Below, piece by piece: positions 32,715 through 44,341 of a DNA stretch of 64,000 bases. The position numbers were made by a program, and so were the translations under genes. Source of the stretch: Utricularia gibba (Eukaryota; Streptophyta; Magnoliopsida; Lamiales; Lentibulariaceae); assembly GCA_002189035.1 (NCBI GenBank), contig CM007989.1, positions 6,925,501 to 6,989,500 on the forward strand, given 5' to 3'. Under the pieces are notes generated by a model that had not been told where the DNA came from, ran no database searches, and saw nothing but the letters and a program-made list of their open reading frames with translations. Every line of letters starts with the position of its first letter. The stretch's first letter is position 1.

Positions 32715-35349
32715 ATGGCGGCAGAGGACGATCGGAAGGAAGAGTCTGGGAGCTATGTGCAGGATTCTGAGGAGGATGCAGATGAAGAAATCGAAGATGA
32801 CAATTGGGATGACTGGGAAGAGGACGCTGGGATTCCTCGGTTACAGTGTTTATTCTGCGACTCTCTGTACGAGACTTCCCGTTCTCTTTTTGAGCATTGC
32901 GCGTCAGCCCACTCATTTGATTTTTATGAGATGAAGAAAGCTTGTAACTTGGACTTCTATCATTGCATGAAGCTTGTTAACTTTGTCAGGTCTCAGGTAT
33001 TTTGTATGAACTTTGTTTCTAATGAACTCTTCTGGTTAATAGATTTTCTGGTGAAAGCAAAAAGTTATTTTTTGTTGAAAAGCGATCTGGTTCGGTAAAA
33101 AAAATGGTTTTTGAAACTTTTTTTTCCGGAAAAATCTATCTAATTTGCCATCAGCCTTGTATAAGCTTTTTTTTCTTCATGACGGGGCTGGCGTTTTTTT
33201 CATTGTTCTTTTTCCCCTGGAAGCGACAATCAGATGTTCTTGGTTCTGTCCTGTCACTGATCAGGTGGCATTGAATAAATGCTGGAGCTGCGGTATTGTG
33301 TGTTTGTCCAACAAAGCATTGCAAGAACATCTTCATGATTCAATACAATTTGAAGCAAGTAGTTTCCCATGGAATGATGATAAGTATCTCACTCCATTCC
33401 TAGTTGATGATTCGTTGTTGTACTCATTGAATGATGATGAGGAGGAGGATGAGAATGATGCGATGTCAGTTGATGACAAGGAAATCCAGTCATATTTATC
33501 CGAGTTTGAAAACATTGAAATCTGCGAGGACATCCGAGATGCTTTGTGTACATCTGACCCGAGTGGTTTGTTGTCTTGTGGCAGAGATGAGAAATCTACC
33601 CTGGGCTTAGAAAGACTATCAGAGCAAAATGGAGATGAAGAAAATGGAAAGAGTATTATTATATCTGCAAGGACTTCAGAGAATGAGATAAGGATTGCTA
33701 ATCGAAATTATTTTGGCTCATACAGTTCATTTGGCATTCACAGAGAGATGATAAGTGATAAGGTAGGAGAATTAAACGCCCTTTTTGCTAGAGGGAATAA
33801 ATTATTTGCTATTGTTCCATCCGTTGTTCCCCTGTTATATTATTTCTGTTAATAGAAGCTGCTGTTTTTGTTTTTTTTTTCAGGTAAGAACTGATACCTA
33901 CAGGCAAGCCATTTTTGAAAATCCTTCTCTCATACAAGGTGCAGTCGTTATGGATGTTGGTTGTGGGACTGGTATTTTAAGGTGGGAGTGAGTTGCAATA
34001 TATATGCTTTCACCTATTACATGGTCCTAGGTGCATCTGTATTTTTTAATTTATGGAGACAATGACACACTGTTTTTATGAATCTGAATCCCTTCCTTCT
34101 TTCTTACACTAGCTTCTCTGCCTAGTTTCTATGTGCTCTCAATTCTTGTTCTGATTTATATTTCCATCCAGCCTATTTGCAGCCCAGGCTGGAGCTTCAA
34201 TGGTTATTGCAGTTGAAGCTAGTCAAAAGATGGCTGCAGTTGCTACCCAGGTCAGCCTTGTACCTTAATCTAATATAAGAGCATGTTGTGCCTTTTACCT
34301 TAAACAGGAAATATTGCAGATCGCGAGAGATAACAACCTTCTACTGAATCAAACTCTGAATGATGGCAATCTAAAAAGTGGTGTTATTAAAGTTATTGAA
34401 TCAATGGTGGAGGAAATAGAGAATGCCTGCGTTGAACCTGAAAGTGTTGATTTGATCATAAGTGAATGGATGGGCTATTGTCTGCTTTATGAATCAATGC
34501 TCGCCTCTGTACTCTTTGCACGAGACAAATGGTTGAAGCCAGGAGGTGCAATTCTCCCTGACACTGCAACTATGGTACACTGGATTCTTCTTGCTTTCTC
34601 TGCATATGAACCTTCATTTCATTTCATTGCTCATCGTGTTGGCATGCTTTCTCATCAGTATGTAGCTGGGTTTGGAAGAGGAGCTACCAGCATCCCATTC
34701 TGGGAGAACGTTTACGGTTTTGACATGTCGTGCATCGGCCAAGAGATTGCAGAAGACGCCGCACGGCTTCCTCTGATTGATGTTGTTGAAAAAGGCAACA
34801 TCGTCACCACCACCGAAGCTCTCCAGGTTCCCACCAGCATTTCCTCTTTAGCACTGTCCAGGCAGCACTCTAACCATGATGCATATTCTGTTTCAGGCCT
34901 TTGACCTGGTGACAATGCAGCCCAGTCAGATGGACTTCACCGCCGAGGTCGAGCTGATCCCGAAGGAGGCTTCTTCTTCCGATGATCAGATCATTTGGTG
35001 CTACGGAGTTGTCATCTGGTTCGAGACAGGATTTACTGAGAGATTCTGCCGGGAGAAGCCGGTGACTTTGTCCACTTCACCATACGATACCGCCACACAT
35101 TGGACACAGACGCTTCTCACTCTCAAAGAACCCGTAGCAATGGCGGCGTCAAGCAAATGCTCCCATTCTCAAAGCACGGGCATTGATGCTCCTGGCACAC
35201 CTGACTCCCCCGCTGCTCGAATCCATTCTCGCGTCAGCGTAGTCCGAGCCTCGCCGCATCGCAGCATCGACATTTCCTTGGAGATCACGTCCGTCGGTAC
35301 GGATGGCCGGAAACGGCAATACCCTCCACAGTTGTTTTGTCTGAGCTGA
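32715..35349 (+). CDS. PRMT3: Protein arginine methyltransferase 3
   Basis: Seven exons: 32715-32996, 33265-33762, 33884-33981, 34172-34250, 34320-34574, 34659-34826, 34897-35349, giving 610 residues. An acidic N-terminus leads into a C2H2 zinc finger (CLFCDSLYETSRSLFEHC) and a second one (CWSCGIVCLSNKALQEHL), the PRMT3 hallmark. The SAM-binding motif I (VMDVGCGTG) spans exons 3-4, the double-E loop is SEWMGYCLLYESML, and the THW motif appears as ATHWTQT in the beta-barrel. It adds asymmetric dimethyl groups to arginines, in plants mainly linked to ribosomal protein uS5 and pre-rRNA processing. Intron 5 (34575-34658) is 84 nt, in frame and stop-free. Confidence 0.94.
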
Positions 35350-36500
35350 CAGCACTTTCGGATTCCAATCAATTTTTTGAATTAGATTTGAATTTGGGGA
35401 TTGTATTAATGATTAATTTAAATATTTAAATGAGTATTTTGTTTTCATTTAGGTTTCATTTGATTGGTAGGCTAAGATCTTTATTTAGTTTATTTGGCTT
35501 TAAATAAACATTTATTTGAAAGTTTATATTAAGAATAAAATTTAATTAACTATTTAAAAAATTATAAATGCGTTACTGATGAACCGGCAATGTGAACCAC
35601 TGAACCGACCCGTGCAGTGTACGGATTTATGCTGGTTTATTTATTTTATTAATAAATAAAACAAATGGCCCTTCTATGATTGGGCGGGAAGTGACAGTTT
35701 ATGGCAGTTACGCACGATTGCTATCCACGTGGCGTATTGTGGAGCGTCTCAAATTTTAAAGAGGCCCAAATTTGAAACCGCGATGACCAAATGCCCTGCC
35801 TGCCCGCCCGCATTCTTCCTCCTCCTCCGCCGTCCCTCTCCGCCTTCCTCCTCCTCGCCATTGTCGATGAAGATCAAATGTTAGGTACGTTCTCCGTGCT
35901 TGATTGACCCTTTCATTTTTTTTTGTCTGATTCTTCTCGGTAATCCTCCCGTGTACTCATTTCTTCCCTTTAAAGTTAATGTCTTGCTATTTTGCTTAGG
36001 TCCTTAGCCAGCCCTTTTTGGTTGTTTGGAAATGCACAAATATGTTTTCTTCGTTTTCAATTTTTCCCCTTCTGCTTTTCTGGGAGAGACAACAGATGCT
36101 TTAAGAAAAATCTAATTCCTCCTCGTGTGTCATGGTAATGATGTAGATTGCAGTGTGCGTTGGGCCATGGTTATTTCCTGGTGCCGGAAATGTTCTGTGG
36201 GTTCCTGTTTGTTTTGCACTGTTGGGTAGTTCAGAAAACGAAATGTGATGATATACTTAATTTTGATTCACGTATTGTAAATGATTGTGATAGCTTTGAA
36301 GTAGTTAGGATATCTTCTACTGAACTTTTTTTTTTATATCCTTAGTTGATATAATTTTCTTGTGCTTTTCATGGAAAATCAATATGTTTAAAAGTTTTAC
36401 CTTTTCTTGTCGAATTTACTGGAGGTGTCTACCGATGTACTTTCTTCTTCATTTCTAGCTTACGTGCGCGAGTTTATGATTTCGGTGCAGTGGGACTGCG
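35350..36500. other. Intergenic region and OSCA gene leader
   Basis: 35350-35780 is AT-rich intergenic. From about 35780 a pyrimidine-rich stretch (CCTCCTCCGCC type) looks like a 5' UTR start, followed by a probable leader intron from the GTACGT at 35885 to the CAG at 36488-36490. No other gene seen. Confidence 0.45.
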
Positions 36501-39500
36501 ATGAACATTTCTGCTCTGTTGACTTCTGCGGGTATTAATACAGCAGTATCGTTGGCACTTTTTTCTTTGTACTCTGTTCTAAGAAAACAGCCAAGCCTTT
36601 TGAGTGTGTACTTCGGCCAGAAGCTTGCACAAGCTTATTCAAAAAGCCAAGATGACCCATTCTGGTATTGGAGAATTGTTCCCTCTGCTAGTTGGATACT
36701 GAAGGCATGGGAAGCATCCGAGGAAGAATTGTACGCTACTGGGGTGTGGATGCTGTTGTGTTTCTCCGTACAGTAGTCTTCAGGTATTCGCCTGTTGTAT
36801 TTCTTCGTGCTTATGCAACGTGCAATCTGGAATTTCATTGCACCTTTTGTTGAGATATTGTTCACATACTTAAAAGATGGTGTTCCATGCATTTATCCTT
36901 CAGTTCCTATTTCAAAGTACATATAACTAGGCCTGAGATGGAAGTTTAAATTTGATCACTGGCCTCTTCATCATTTGCAGCATCAGGGTATTCACAATTG
37001 CTGCTTCTGTATGTTTATTCCTTGTTCTTCCACTCAATTATTTTGGACAACAAATGGAGCACAAACAAATCCCTGCTGAGCAGCTTAGTGTTTTCACCAT
37101 TGACAATGTGAAAGAAGGATCAAAATGGTCGGTCAACATTGCAATTATTCAAATGTTAAGCTGGATTCCTAATTTTTATTCCTTTTTCCTTTTTCTTTTG
37201 CAGGCTTTGGGCACACTGCCTTGCATTGTACATTATATCTTTCTGTGCTTGTACCCTTCTCTATATTGTAAGGGCTATAACTAAGTTCTTTCTGTATTAG
37301 GATGGCTACAAGAATTACAAATGTTGGGGGTGATCTGATATGATTTCTCTTATCATTAGGAATACAAGAGCATTACCCGGATGAGGATCGCTCATATCAG
37401 TTCATCTCTATCCTCCCCTGCGCACTTTGCCATTGTTGTTCGTGGAATCCCTTGGGTTCCGGAAGAATCGTATAGTAACACAGTGACCAAATTTTTTACA
37501 GACTTCTATTCATCTAGCTATTTATCACACCAAATGGTTTATGATTCTGGGGCAATCCACAAACTGATGGTGAGCTCCTTTCTTTCTTTATCGCAAGAGA
37601 ATGACTTGTGTTTTGTCTCCTATACCTGCATAGACAAATCCATCCATTATTCTTCTCTTTCAAACAAACACGTAAATATTGGGCATTACCTATTCTTTTA
37701 TACTGCATATGTAGTATACGTCTATGCACTCGCTTGAAGTTTCACACCCTTTAGTCAAAATGAAGTCTTGTCTAGTTCATTGCTGATCAACTATAAATTG
37801 GATAACTGGCCCTTGGAAAATGCACCATGGGATGATGGCAGTGTTGCAGAATATGATATTGAAAACATTCTATTTAATTTGGCTTCTCAAGAACATATCA
37901 ATTCTGATCAAAACTCTTTATACATTCATGTCTTTAAATTATTTTACTATATGGCCGTTTTCTGAATCTAGAATGACGCTGAAAAAGTGTACAAAATGCT
38001 GAAGTCTAGCTACCCTGAGAACTGTATTCCAAGGGCCACAAGATGTTGCATTTGTGGAGGTAATGCACCACCATTCAAAATCCTTTCTCAAGAGCATACT
38101 GAGTCCACCAGCCAAAGCTGCTTTGATGGCTCGAGTGTGAGGGAAAAGGTTTTTTCTCGGAATTTACATACATAGTGATCCTCTCACTCTCTTAATTATG
38201 GAGATCTTTACTGTACGACCTTAAGCATGCGTAATGTATTTCTTTGACAGGAGTGTCCGGCGGCTGTGGTTTTCTTCAGAACTCGATATGCTGCATTGGT
38301 TGCTGCTGAGGCTCTTCAGTCATTGAATCCCATGTTGTGGGTTACAGAGTCTGCTCCTGAACCAAGCGATATGTTTTGGTCAAACTTATGTGTACCCTAC
38401 AAACTTTTCTGGATCCGAAGGCTTGCTGTATCAGTAGCATCCATGTTTTTTGTAATATTCTTCCTCTTCCCTGTGGTCTTCACACAAAGTCTTGTTCATC
38501 TTGACAAAATAAAAAAGATGTTTCCTTTCATGAACAGTATTGCACAAAGGTAGTGACTGGACTACATTAGATCTACTACCGGATCCTCCTCCGTCTTTAA
38601 ATGCTAAGAAAACTCTCTTTCATTTCTTACAGGAAAATTGTGGAACAACTGTTGACCGGATATCTACCAAGTGTTATATTCACTGTCTTTCTTTTCTTTG
38701 TCCCACCATTGATGATGGTCTTTTCCACATTGGAAGGAGTTATATCTCGTAGTGGCAGGAAAAGGAGCACATGCATCAAAGTTGTAATTTTTGTCATATG
38801 GAATGTCTTTTTTGCCAATATTCTAACAGAAGCTGCCATCGATCACTATCAAGTTTCGATCATGAAGTTAGGGGACTACAAAAATATCCCAAACTTGCTT
38901 GCCAAAGCGGTTCCAGCGACGGTGATTTTTCTCATCCAAGTTTTCTCTCTGTTTCCAGATGGCGGCTCTTTCTGATGCAGCTCTTGAATTTCACAGGCTA
39001 CTTTCTTCATGACCTATGTTCTCACGTCTGGTTGGGCAAGCTTATCATATGAGCTCATTCAGCCGTTTCCTCTGGTGTACAATTTGTTCTGCAGATACAT
39101 TCTGCAAAGGAAGGAAGAAACATCATATTCAGCTTACACCTTTCCTTACCACACAGAAGTTCCCAGAGTACTACTCTTTGTCCTTCTGGGCTTCACTTGT
39201 TCCACATTGGCACCCTTGATATTGCCACTCTTGCTCGTCTACTTTGTGCTTGCATATCTCGTGTACCGCAACCAGGTAATAGTTTTTTTCACCGTCCTAC
39301 TTTTACTTCACGCATGAAACACCAAAAGAAAAGCCATGAAGTTATGTTTCTCAATCATATCAGGCCATGATCATCATTTAATTCATCTCTCCTTTTGAGT
39401 AGTTGGCATACTTTTTCTCCTGGAACTTCTAGTCTTCATGTGTATGTTCCTTGTTCTTCCAATGATAGTCATTCAGAGCAATCTGTTCTTTCACTTCAGA

Positions 39501-40124
39501 GTGGATGGATGGACTTTTTTATGCTACCATTACTCGGAAGATCAGTTTTCATTAGGACTTTTCTGCATTAATACATCTTGACTCTTCCCTTTAATGCATT
39601 TCTCAGCTACTCAACGTGTATGTCACGGAGTACGACAGTGGGGGCTTATATTGGCCAATAGTACACAACGCAACGGTGTTCTCTCTGGTGCTAACACAGA
39701 TAATAGCATTGGGCGTTTTTGGGATCAAACAGTCCCCGGTTGCTTCCGGATTCACCTTTCCACTGCTAATTTGCACGCTTCTGTTTCATGAGTACTGCAG
39801 GCAAAGGTTTCATCCAGTCTTCCACCGGACACCCGTTCAGGTGTAGAAACATAGGCATGGAATTTCTTTGTTGTGAATGGCAGCGCAATAGTTTCTGAGT
39901 GAATGTCTCTGTTCATGCAGATTGTAATGGAAATGGATCGCCACCGTGACTCCGGGATGATGGAAGAGATGCACCAGAAGCTGCAATCTGCTTATTGCCA
40001 GTTCTCATCTACTCCTCTCAGCTGCCACAGAACTACAGAACAAACTGATTCTGTGTTCGCTCATGCTGAGAAAGGCGACGTCGCCCAGCTAGACGATTTG
40101 GTTCGCAGTGGCTCAACTCGATGA
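36501..40124 (+). CDS. OSCA2 / CSC1-like mechanosensitive channel gene with apparent 1-nt frameshift
   Basis: Ten exons: 36501-36783, 36981-37127, 37204-37267, 37360-37569, 37972-38148, 38251-38549, 38633-38921, 38997-39275, 39607-39840, 39921-40124. They sum to 2186 nt, one short of a whole number of codons. Family blocks: MNISALLTSAGINTAV, the cytosolic RNA-recognition-like region, GYLPSVIFTVFLFFVPPLMM, TSGWASLSYELIQPF, FPYHTEVPRVLLFVLLGFTCS, CRQRFHPVF. It resembles the RXW8 / OSCA2 group of multi-pass hyperosmolality-gated Ca-permeable channels. In exon 1, at the GGGG of 36741-36744, the frame slips: a fifth G would restore VDAVVFLRTVVFS. As written the protein stops after 91 residues. Everything downstream is conserved and in phase, so this is a very young lesion or a sequence error. 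Confidence 0.88.
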
Positions 40125-40549
40125 TCATATCCCAGAATGAGACCATGGATCACTGTGTCTTCACTTCCATAACACACCTACCTGCCCAGATTATTTATCA
40201 GTTACTTCATTGACAGCCAGCTCTATAGCAAGAACAGGCTGACTGCATGCATGTGATCACCCTTTTTCTGCAAAATTCTCACATCAGGTCAAAAAATGAA
40301 GATGCTGCAAGGAGGAAGATTCAGGGATCCATACAATATCTGGGTGATTTGCTATTTCAACAGTAGGGACAAAGTCAAGTGAACCCACACTGAAATCGTT
40401 TAACCATAGAGCTAACTAGTTAACTCTGATGTCAGTCAGAGAAGAGACGGAGCAAACAGCATGTTCAAATGCAACTCAAACTTATATTTCAAGTCATGAA
40501 ATCAAATGAGCAGAAACACGCAGGCCGAGCCATTGAGGACAGATGATAC
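40125..40549. other. Convergent 3' UTRs of OSCA-like and EMC2 genes
   Basis: The two genes end facing each other 425 bp apart. Only UTR-like sequence is seen. Confidence 0.45.
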
Positions 40550-42742
40550 TCAGGACGATGCCCGGAGGCTGCTCAATACGGAACTGAGAAGAGAAGCTTT
40601 GGAGGGAGACTTTTGCTTGTAGGCTTTCTCCAGCGCTGCTACAGAAAGAGATTGCAACTCCAATCCATCTTTGTCATCCTTACTTCGCCCCTTTGTTAGC
40701 TGCGCGACAGCCGATCCACACTGAAGCAACAAAGTGTCTTATCAGTTGATTGCCATTTTTTCACGATGCGCAAAGGGTATCAAAAGTAAGCACTAAGATG
40801 TGAGGGAGAGAAATCTACCAGGCACAGCCCGAAAAGAGCTCTGACATTCTTGCCCCCTGTTAAGTCAATGGTTGCAGCATAGTATTTCCTTGCTGCCTGA
40901 ATATTTTCTAGTCCTCCTAATGTGTAAAGCACCTAGAAACAAGAGGGAAGATACTAATGCTAGACAATGACACAGTGAATGGAGCACGATACAACTAATG
41001 GCATTAGTTAAGTGAGCATGAAGGTAGCTGAAAGACATTCTTACATCTGCATAAGCAAGGTGATACAATGGAACAGTTGGATGAGATAAGATCAGCTCCT
41101 CATAACAAAATGCAGCTTGCTTGTACCTAATAGTTGCAAGAAGAGTTGGGATTGGGGAACAACGTATTATATATCTTAAGCAGAGTTGAGTAGATACACT
41201 ATAGATTGCAACTCCACGAGAGAATCGCCATGGAAAAGACTTACATTTGTAGAGAGAGGTAAATTTCAGCTAATTCTCTCCAACCGTCATGATCTGCCAT
41301 GAATCTGAATAGCAATAGTCAAACACGCAACTAGATTTCCAAGTCATAAAAATGCATGCAACTCTTACATCTCAAGGTACTTGTTCAACCACTCAATTGC
41401 ATTAGAAAGATTTCCTTGAGCCTTTGCCATGGCTACCCTCCTCTTGTGAACTGCCTGAATTTCCAATACGAGATAATGGATAGACATAAGCACTTTTTTT
41501 TTCATGTGATCACAAGAACCAAACTATTTTTAGGTTTATGACATAAATCTGGAGAGCTGGAAATGAATAAAAATAGCAGTAACCAGTTGCGAACTGGAAA
41601 GTTAATCCTAATACCTGATCAAGTGGATTGTCTTCCAGCAGGCTTGCGTAAGCCTTTTCAGCCTCAGCCCATAACCCTTTGGCTTCAAGCAACATTGCTT
41701 CCAGTTTACCTGAAGCAACAATTATATCAAAAAAGAAAATTCAAAATTTTTTAAAGATCAAAAGGTTTCAAACTCCTGTCCTTGCAAGTAGACCTTTCTT
41801 ACCAATTCGTTTACTCCCAGGAAATTTCCGTTGTAGAACACCAATGTACTCCTGCAGACAAGATCATAAGCTAACCAATACCATTATCGCGGTGTTGTCA
41901 TTTTTGAAAAGACAACCAGATGATCACCCAAAGAAACTCATTAATACAGTTCTCTCAAATTCCCCTGAATGATTTTTTCCCACACACACACACAGAATAT
42001 TGGGAGGAACTCTAACCTTTGCTATATCAAGAGTTTGGCAGTCCATAGCTGCAACAGCCACTTGTTCGTACAGTGTCCATTCTACATCAACGGAGGGAGA
42101 GCTAATTCAATACGACAAAATCCCTCAAAAATATTTGCAAATACAAGTAATTTGGACATGAAATAGATGACAACCGAGTATACAAGTTACACAATTTGTT
42201 ATCTAACACAAGCAAGTCTCTTGTTGTCTCAAAACGCACGCACTACCGAAGAACAAGCCTTGTGTATCTTTGGAGACAACTTTGAGCATATAAGTTTAAC
42301 AGCAATATCTCCCGATAAGAAAACACAGGTATGTTTCATAGACAAATCAGAATGCCAATACTGATCCTCATACAAAAGCATAAAACCGTATGGTTCAAGT
42401 AGCAGGAATACCCACAATGAATTCAGAGGATAACCAAATGACTCAATACGAACATCAATGTGATTGGGAACTGGAAATTATTTGGAAACGACTACGAACC
42501 TCTCAGTGAACGAACCCTTCAATAAAAGCTAAAAAGGAGAGAAAGAAAAGGATACCTTCAGAGCCAATCGCAGATCTCTTTTTAACGTCGTTAAGAATCT
42601 CTAATCCGTACTTCAAAACCCTGTCCGAGCGACGGAGCTTAAGTTTTCGGACAAGACAGAGATATTCCCATGCGCCGCCTCCCCCATTCTCCACCTGGTT
42701 TTCCAATCGATTGACTTGCTCTTCCTCTGTTTTGCTCACCAT
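40550..42742 (-). CDS. EMC2: ER membrane protein complex subunit 2 (TPR protein)
   Basis: Nine exons: 42556-42742, 42017-42081, 41803-41851, 41615-41709, 41369-41454, 41245-41304, 41045-41126, 40819-40932, 40550-40720. All phases join, giving 302 residues, the EMC2 length. TPR-like helices include EAMLLEAKGLWAEAEKAY, NAIEWLNKYLE, WRELAEIYLSLQMYKQAA and YEELILSHPTVPLYHLAYAD, ending ALEKAYKQKSPSKASLLSSV. It has no membrane segment; EMC2 is the cytosolic scaffold of the complex that inserts tail-anchored and multi-pass proteins into the ER. Matches Arabidopsis At3g04830. Confidence 0.93.
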
Positions 42743-43123
42743 TTTCGCTTTTCTCGCACTCTCCGCCGCCGCCCTTGATCGTTTGCCACTCCGGTGATTT
42801 CTTTCAATCGACGGCGACGATATGTGATCGGAATCAAATTCCGAGCTCCCGGAAATTTGCTCGCTCCTTTAACTGATTGGGCGGCGCATTGACCTCAAGC
42901 CCATTTCATTATTCCCCCAATATTTTTATCTTTCCAGTAAACTTGACCTTTAACTGAATAACAGGCCTCAGAATATCCGTCACTCACCAGCAAAATTGAA
43001 CTTCGTAACTCAATCAGGTTCTTTGAGGTAAAAGACACAACTTTAGTTACATGGGATTCTAAAAAATATGGCTCAACTCACAATACAAAGAAAAAGTTTT
43101 TTTTTTTTCTTGCAGGGAAAATG
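42743..43123. other. EMC2 promoter region
   Basis: GC-richer DNA for 130 bp upstream of the EMC2 ATG, then AT-rich DNA with a T tract at 43097-43110. No gene seen. Confidence 0.4.
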
Positions 43124-43975
43124 CTAATCTAATCTAATCCTCCTATAAAGTGAGAGAATCGTTGCAGACGATTGATTCTTGCAAGGAAAATGCTGAAAGC
43201 TAAGGATTTTCTTCAGCTGTGCCATCTGAGCGACCACGGTTTCCTTCTCTTGCTCCAATGTCACGAAGTTGTTGCTGGTGGCCTCTTTCATCTCCACAAT
43301 GGAGACATGAGTAAACACTTCTCCTACTTGGAACCGCACGATTTCCTTGTCTGTAGAAATCATCTCTTTGCCCGCATCCTCAAAGCTTTCGTTTGCTTCC
43401 TAGGCATGAGTGATTCGGTGAAATATGTTAGCAAGGACCCAAATTGATGCCATTTCCATAACAAAGTTCAATGCATCACTTGAACAGAAAGGAGAGCCCA
43501 CCTTAGCCTGGAACTCTTATGTGCATTATTTATAACTAGTGCAAATTAAAACAGAACAAAAGCTTACAGACCAGACTTTGTCCTGAGTATTTTCAGAAGA
43601 TGAAGTGTAATGGGATAACATTATGTGGTTGGATCAAATGTCTACAAGCAAAAGCAAACAAGTGGCTCCTTGCTAGTTGAAGCATAGTTGAGAAACACCA
43701 TCCACAGAGCAACGTTTTGGAAAAAAAGATAGGTAAGCCGAGCCATCTGAAGGGGAACTTAACCTCTTTTTAGCATTAAGGTTGTCAAAGCTACGTTTTC
43801 TGATGCCATGGTAGAATTCAGACAATAAACAAAAATTTCAATGCTGCACAACAAAGCAATGACAACTTTCCACACGGCTACCTTAGCAATCTTGGCTTCA
43901 TCTTCGAAATCGTGCAACTAATTGTTGAATCTCCCAAAATTGTTGATACTCCGCTGATCACGCCATCTCCACCTC
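43124..43975 (-). pseudogene. Prefoldin subunit 4 pseudogene
   Basis: Two exon-like blocks on the minus strand. The first (about 43882-43972) reads WRDQRSINNFGRFNN, then an in-frame TAG, then LHDFEDEAKIAK, matching the first coiled-coil of prefoldin 4. The second (43124-43394) reads [20 protein letters not shown], then [13 protein letters not shown], has lost about eight codons that should follow, and continues [21 protein letters not shown]. The normal C-terminus is replaced. Real prefoldin 4 is a cytosolic co-chaperone subunit that hands actin and tubulin to CCT. The intron between the blocks (GTAGCC donor, TAG acceptor) is kept, so this is a decayed gene duplicate. Confidence 0.85.
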
Positions 43976-44341
43976 AGATCCCCCAGGCTAAAGAGAGGAA
44001 TCACAATACAAGCAAGCAAAAATTTCAACAGAGAACGCCCACAACGAAGATGGATATCCTGAAAAAATGACAAACGAGCAACTTGACCCGCGAAGAGCCT
44101 GCTTACAGTTTTTAGCGTCAGAAAGGCCTGTTTACAGCCTACGCCGATTCGCCGGACATGGCAGAGTGATACCATTTACGATGACGCTGTTTGAGAGGCG
44201 GGCGACACTGTAAGGCTCCAGGAATCGTTAATTTTAGTATTTATCTATATTACAAATCCCACCCCATTCTTTCAAATAATTGCGTAAAGGGCCTCATAAC
44301 CATGATGATCATCATTTGCAGTAAGATGCATTCTCTACAGT
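43976..44341. other. Intergenic DNA
   Basis: Probably the upstream sequence of the prefoldin duplicate (minus strand) and the 3' UTR of the next minus-strand gene. No confident coding signal. Confidence 0.35.
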
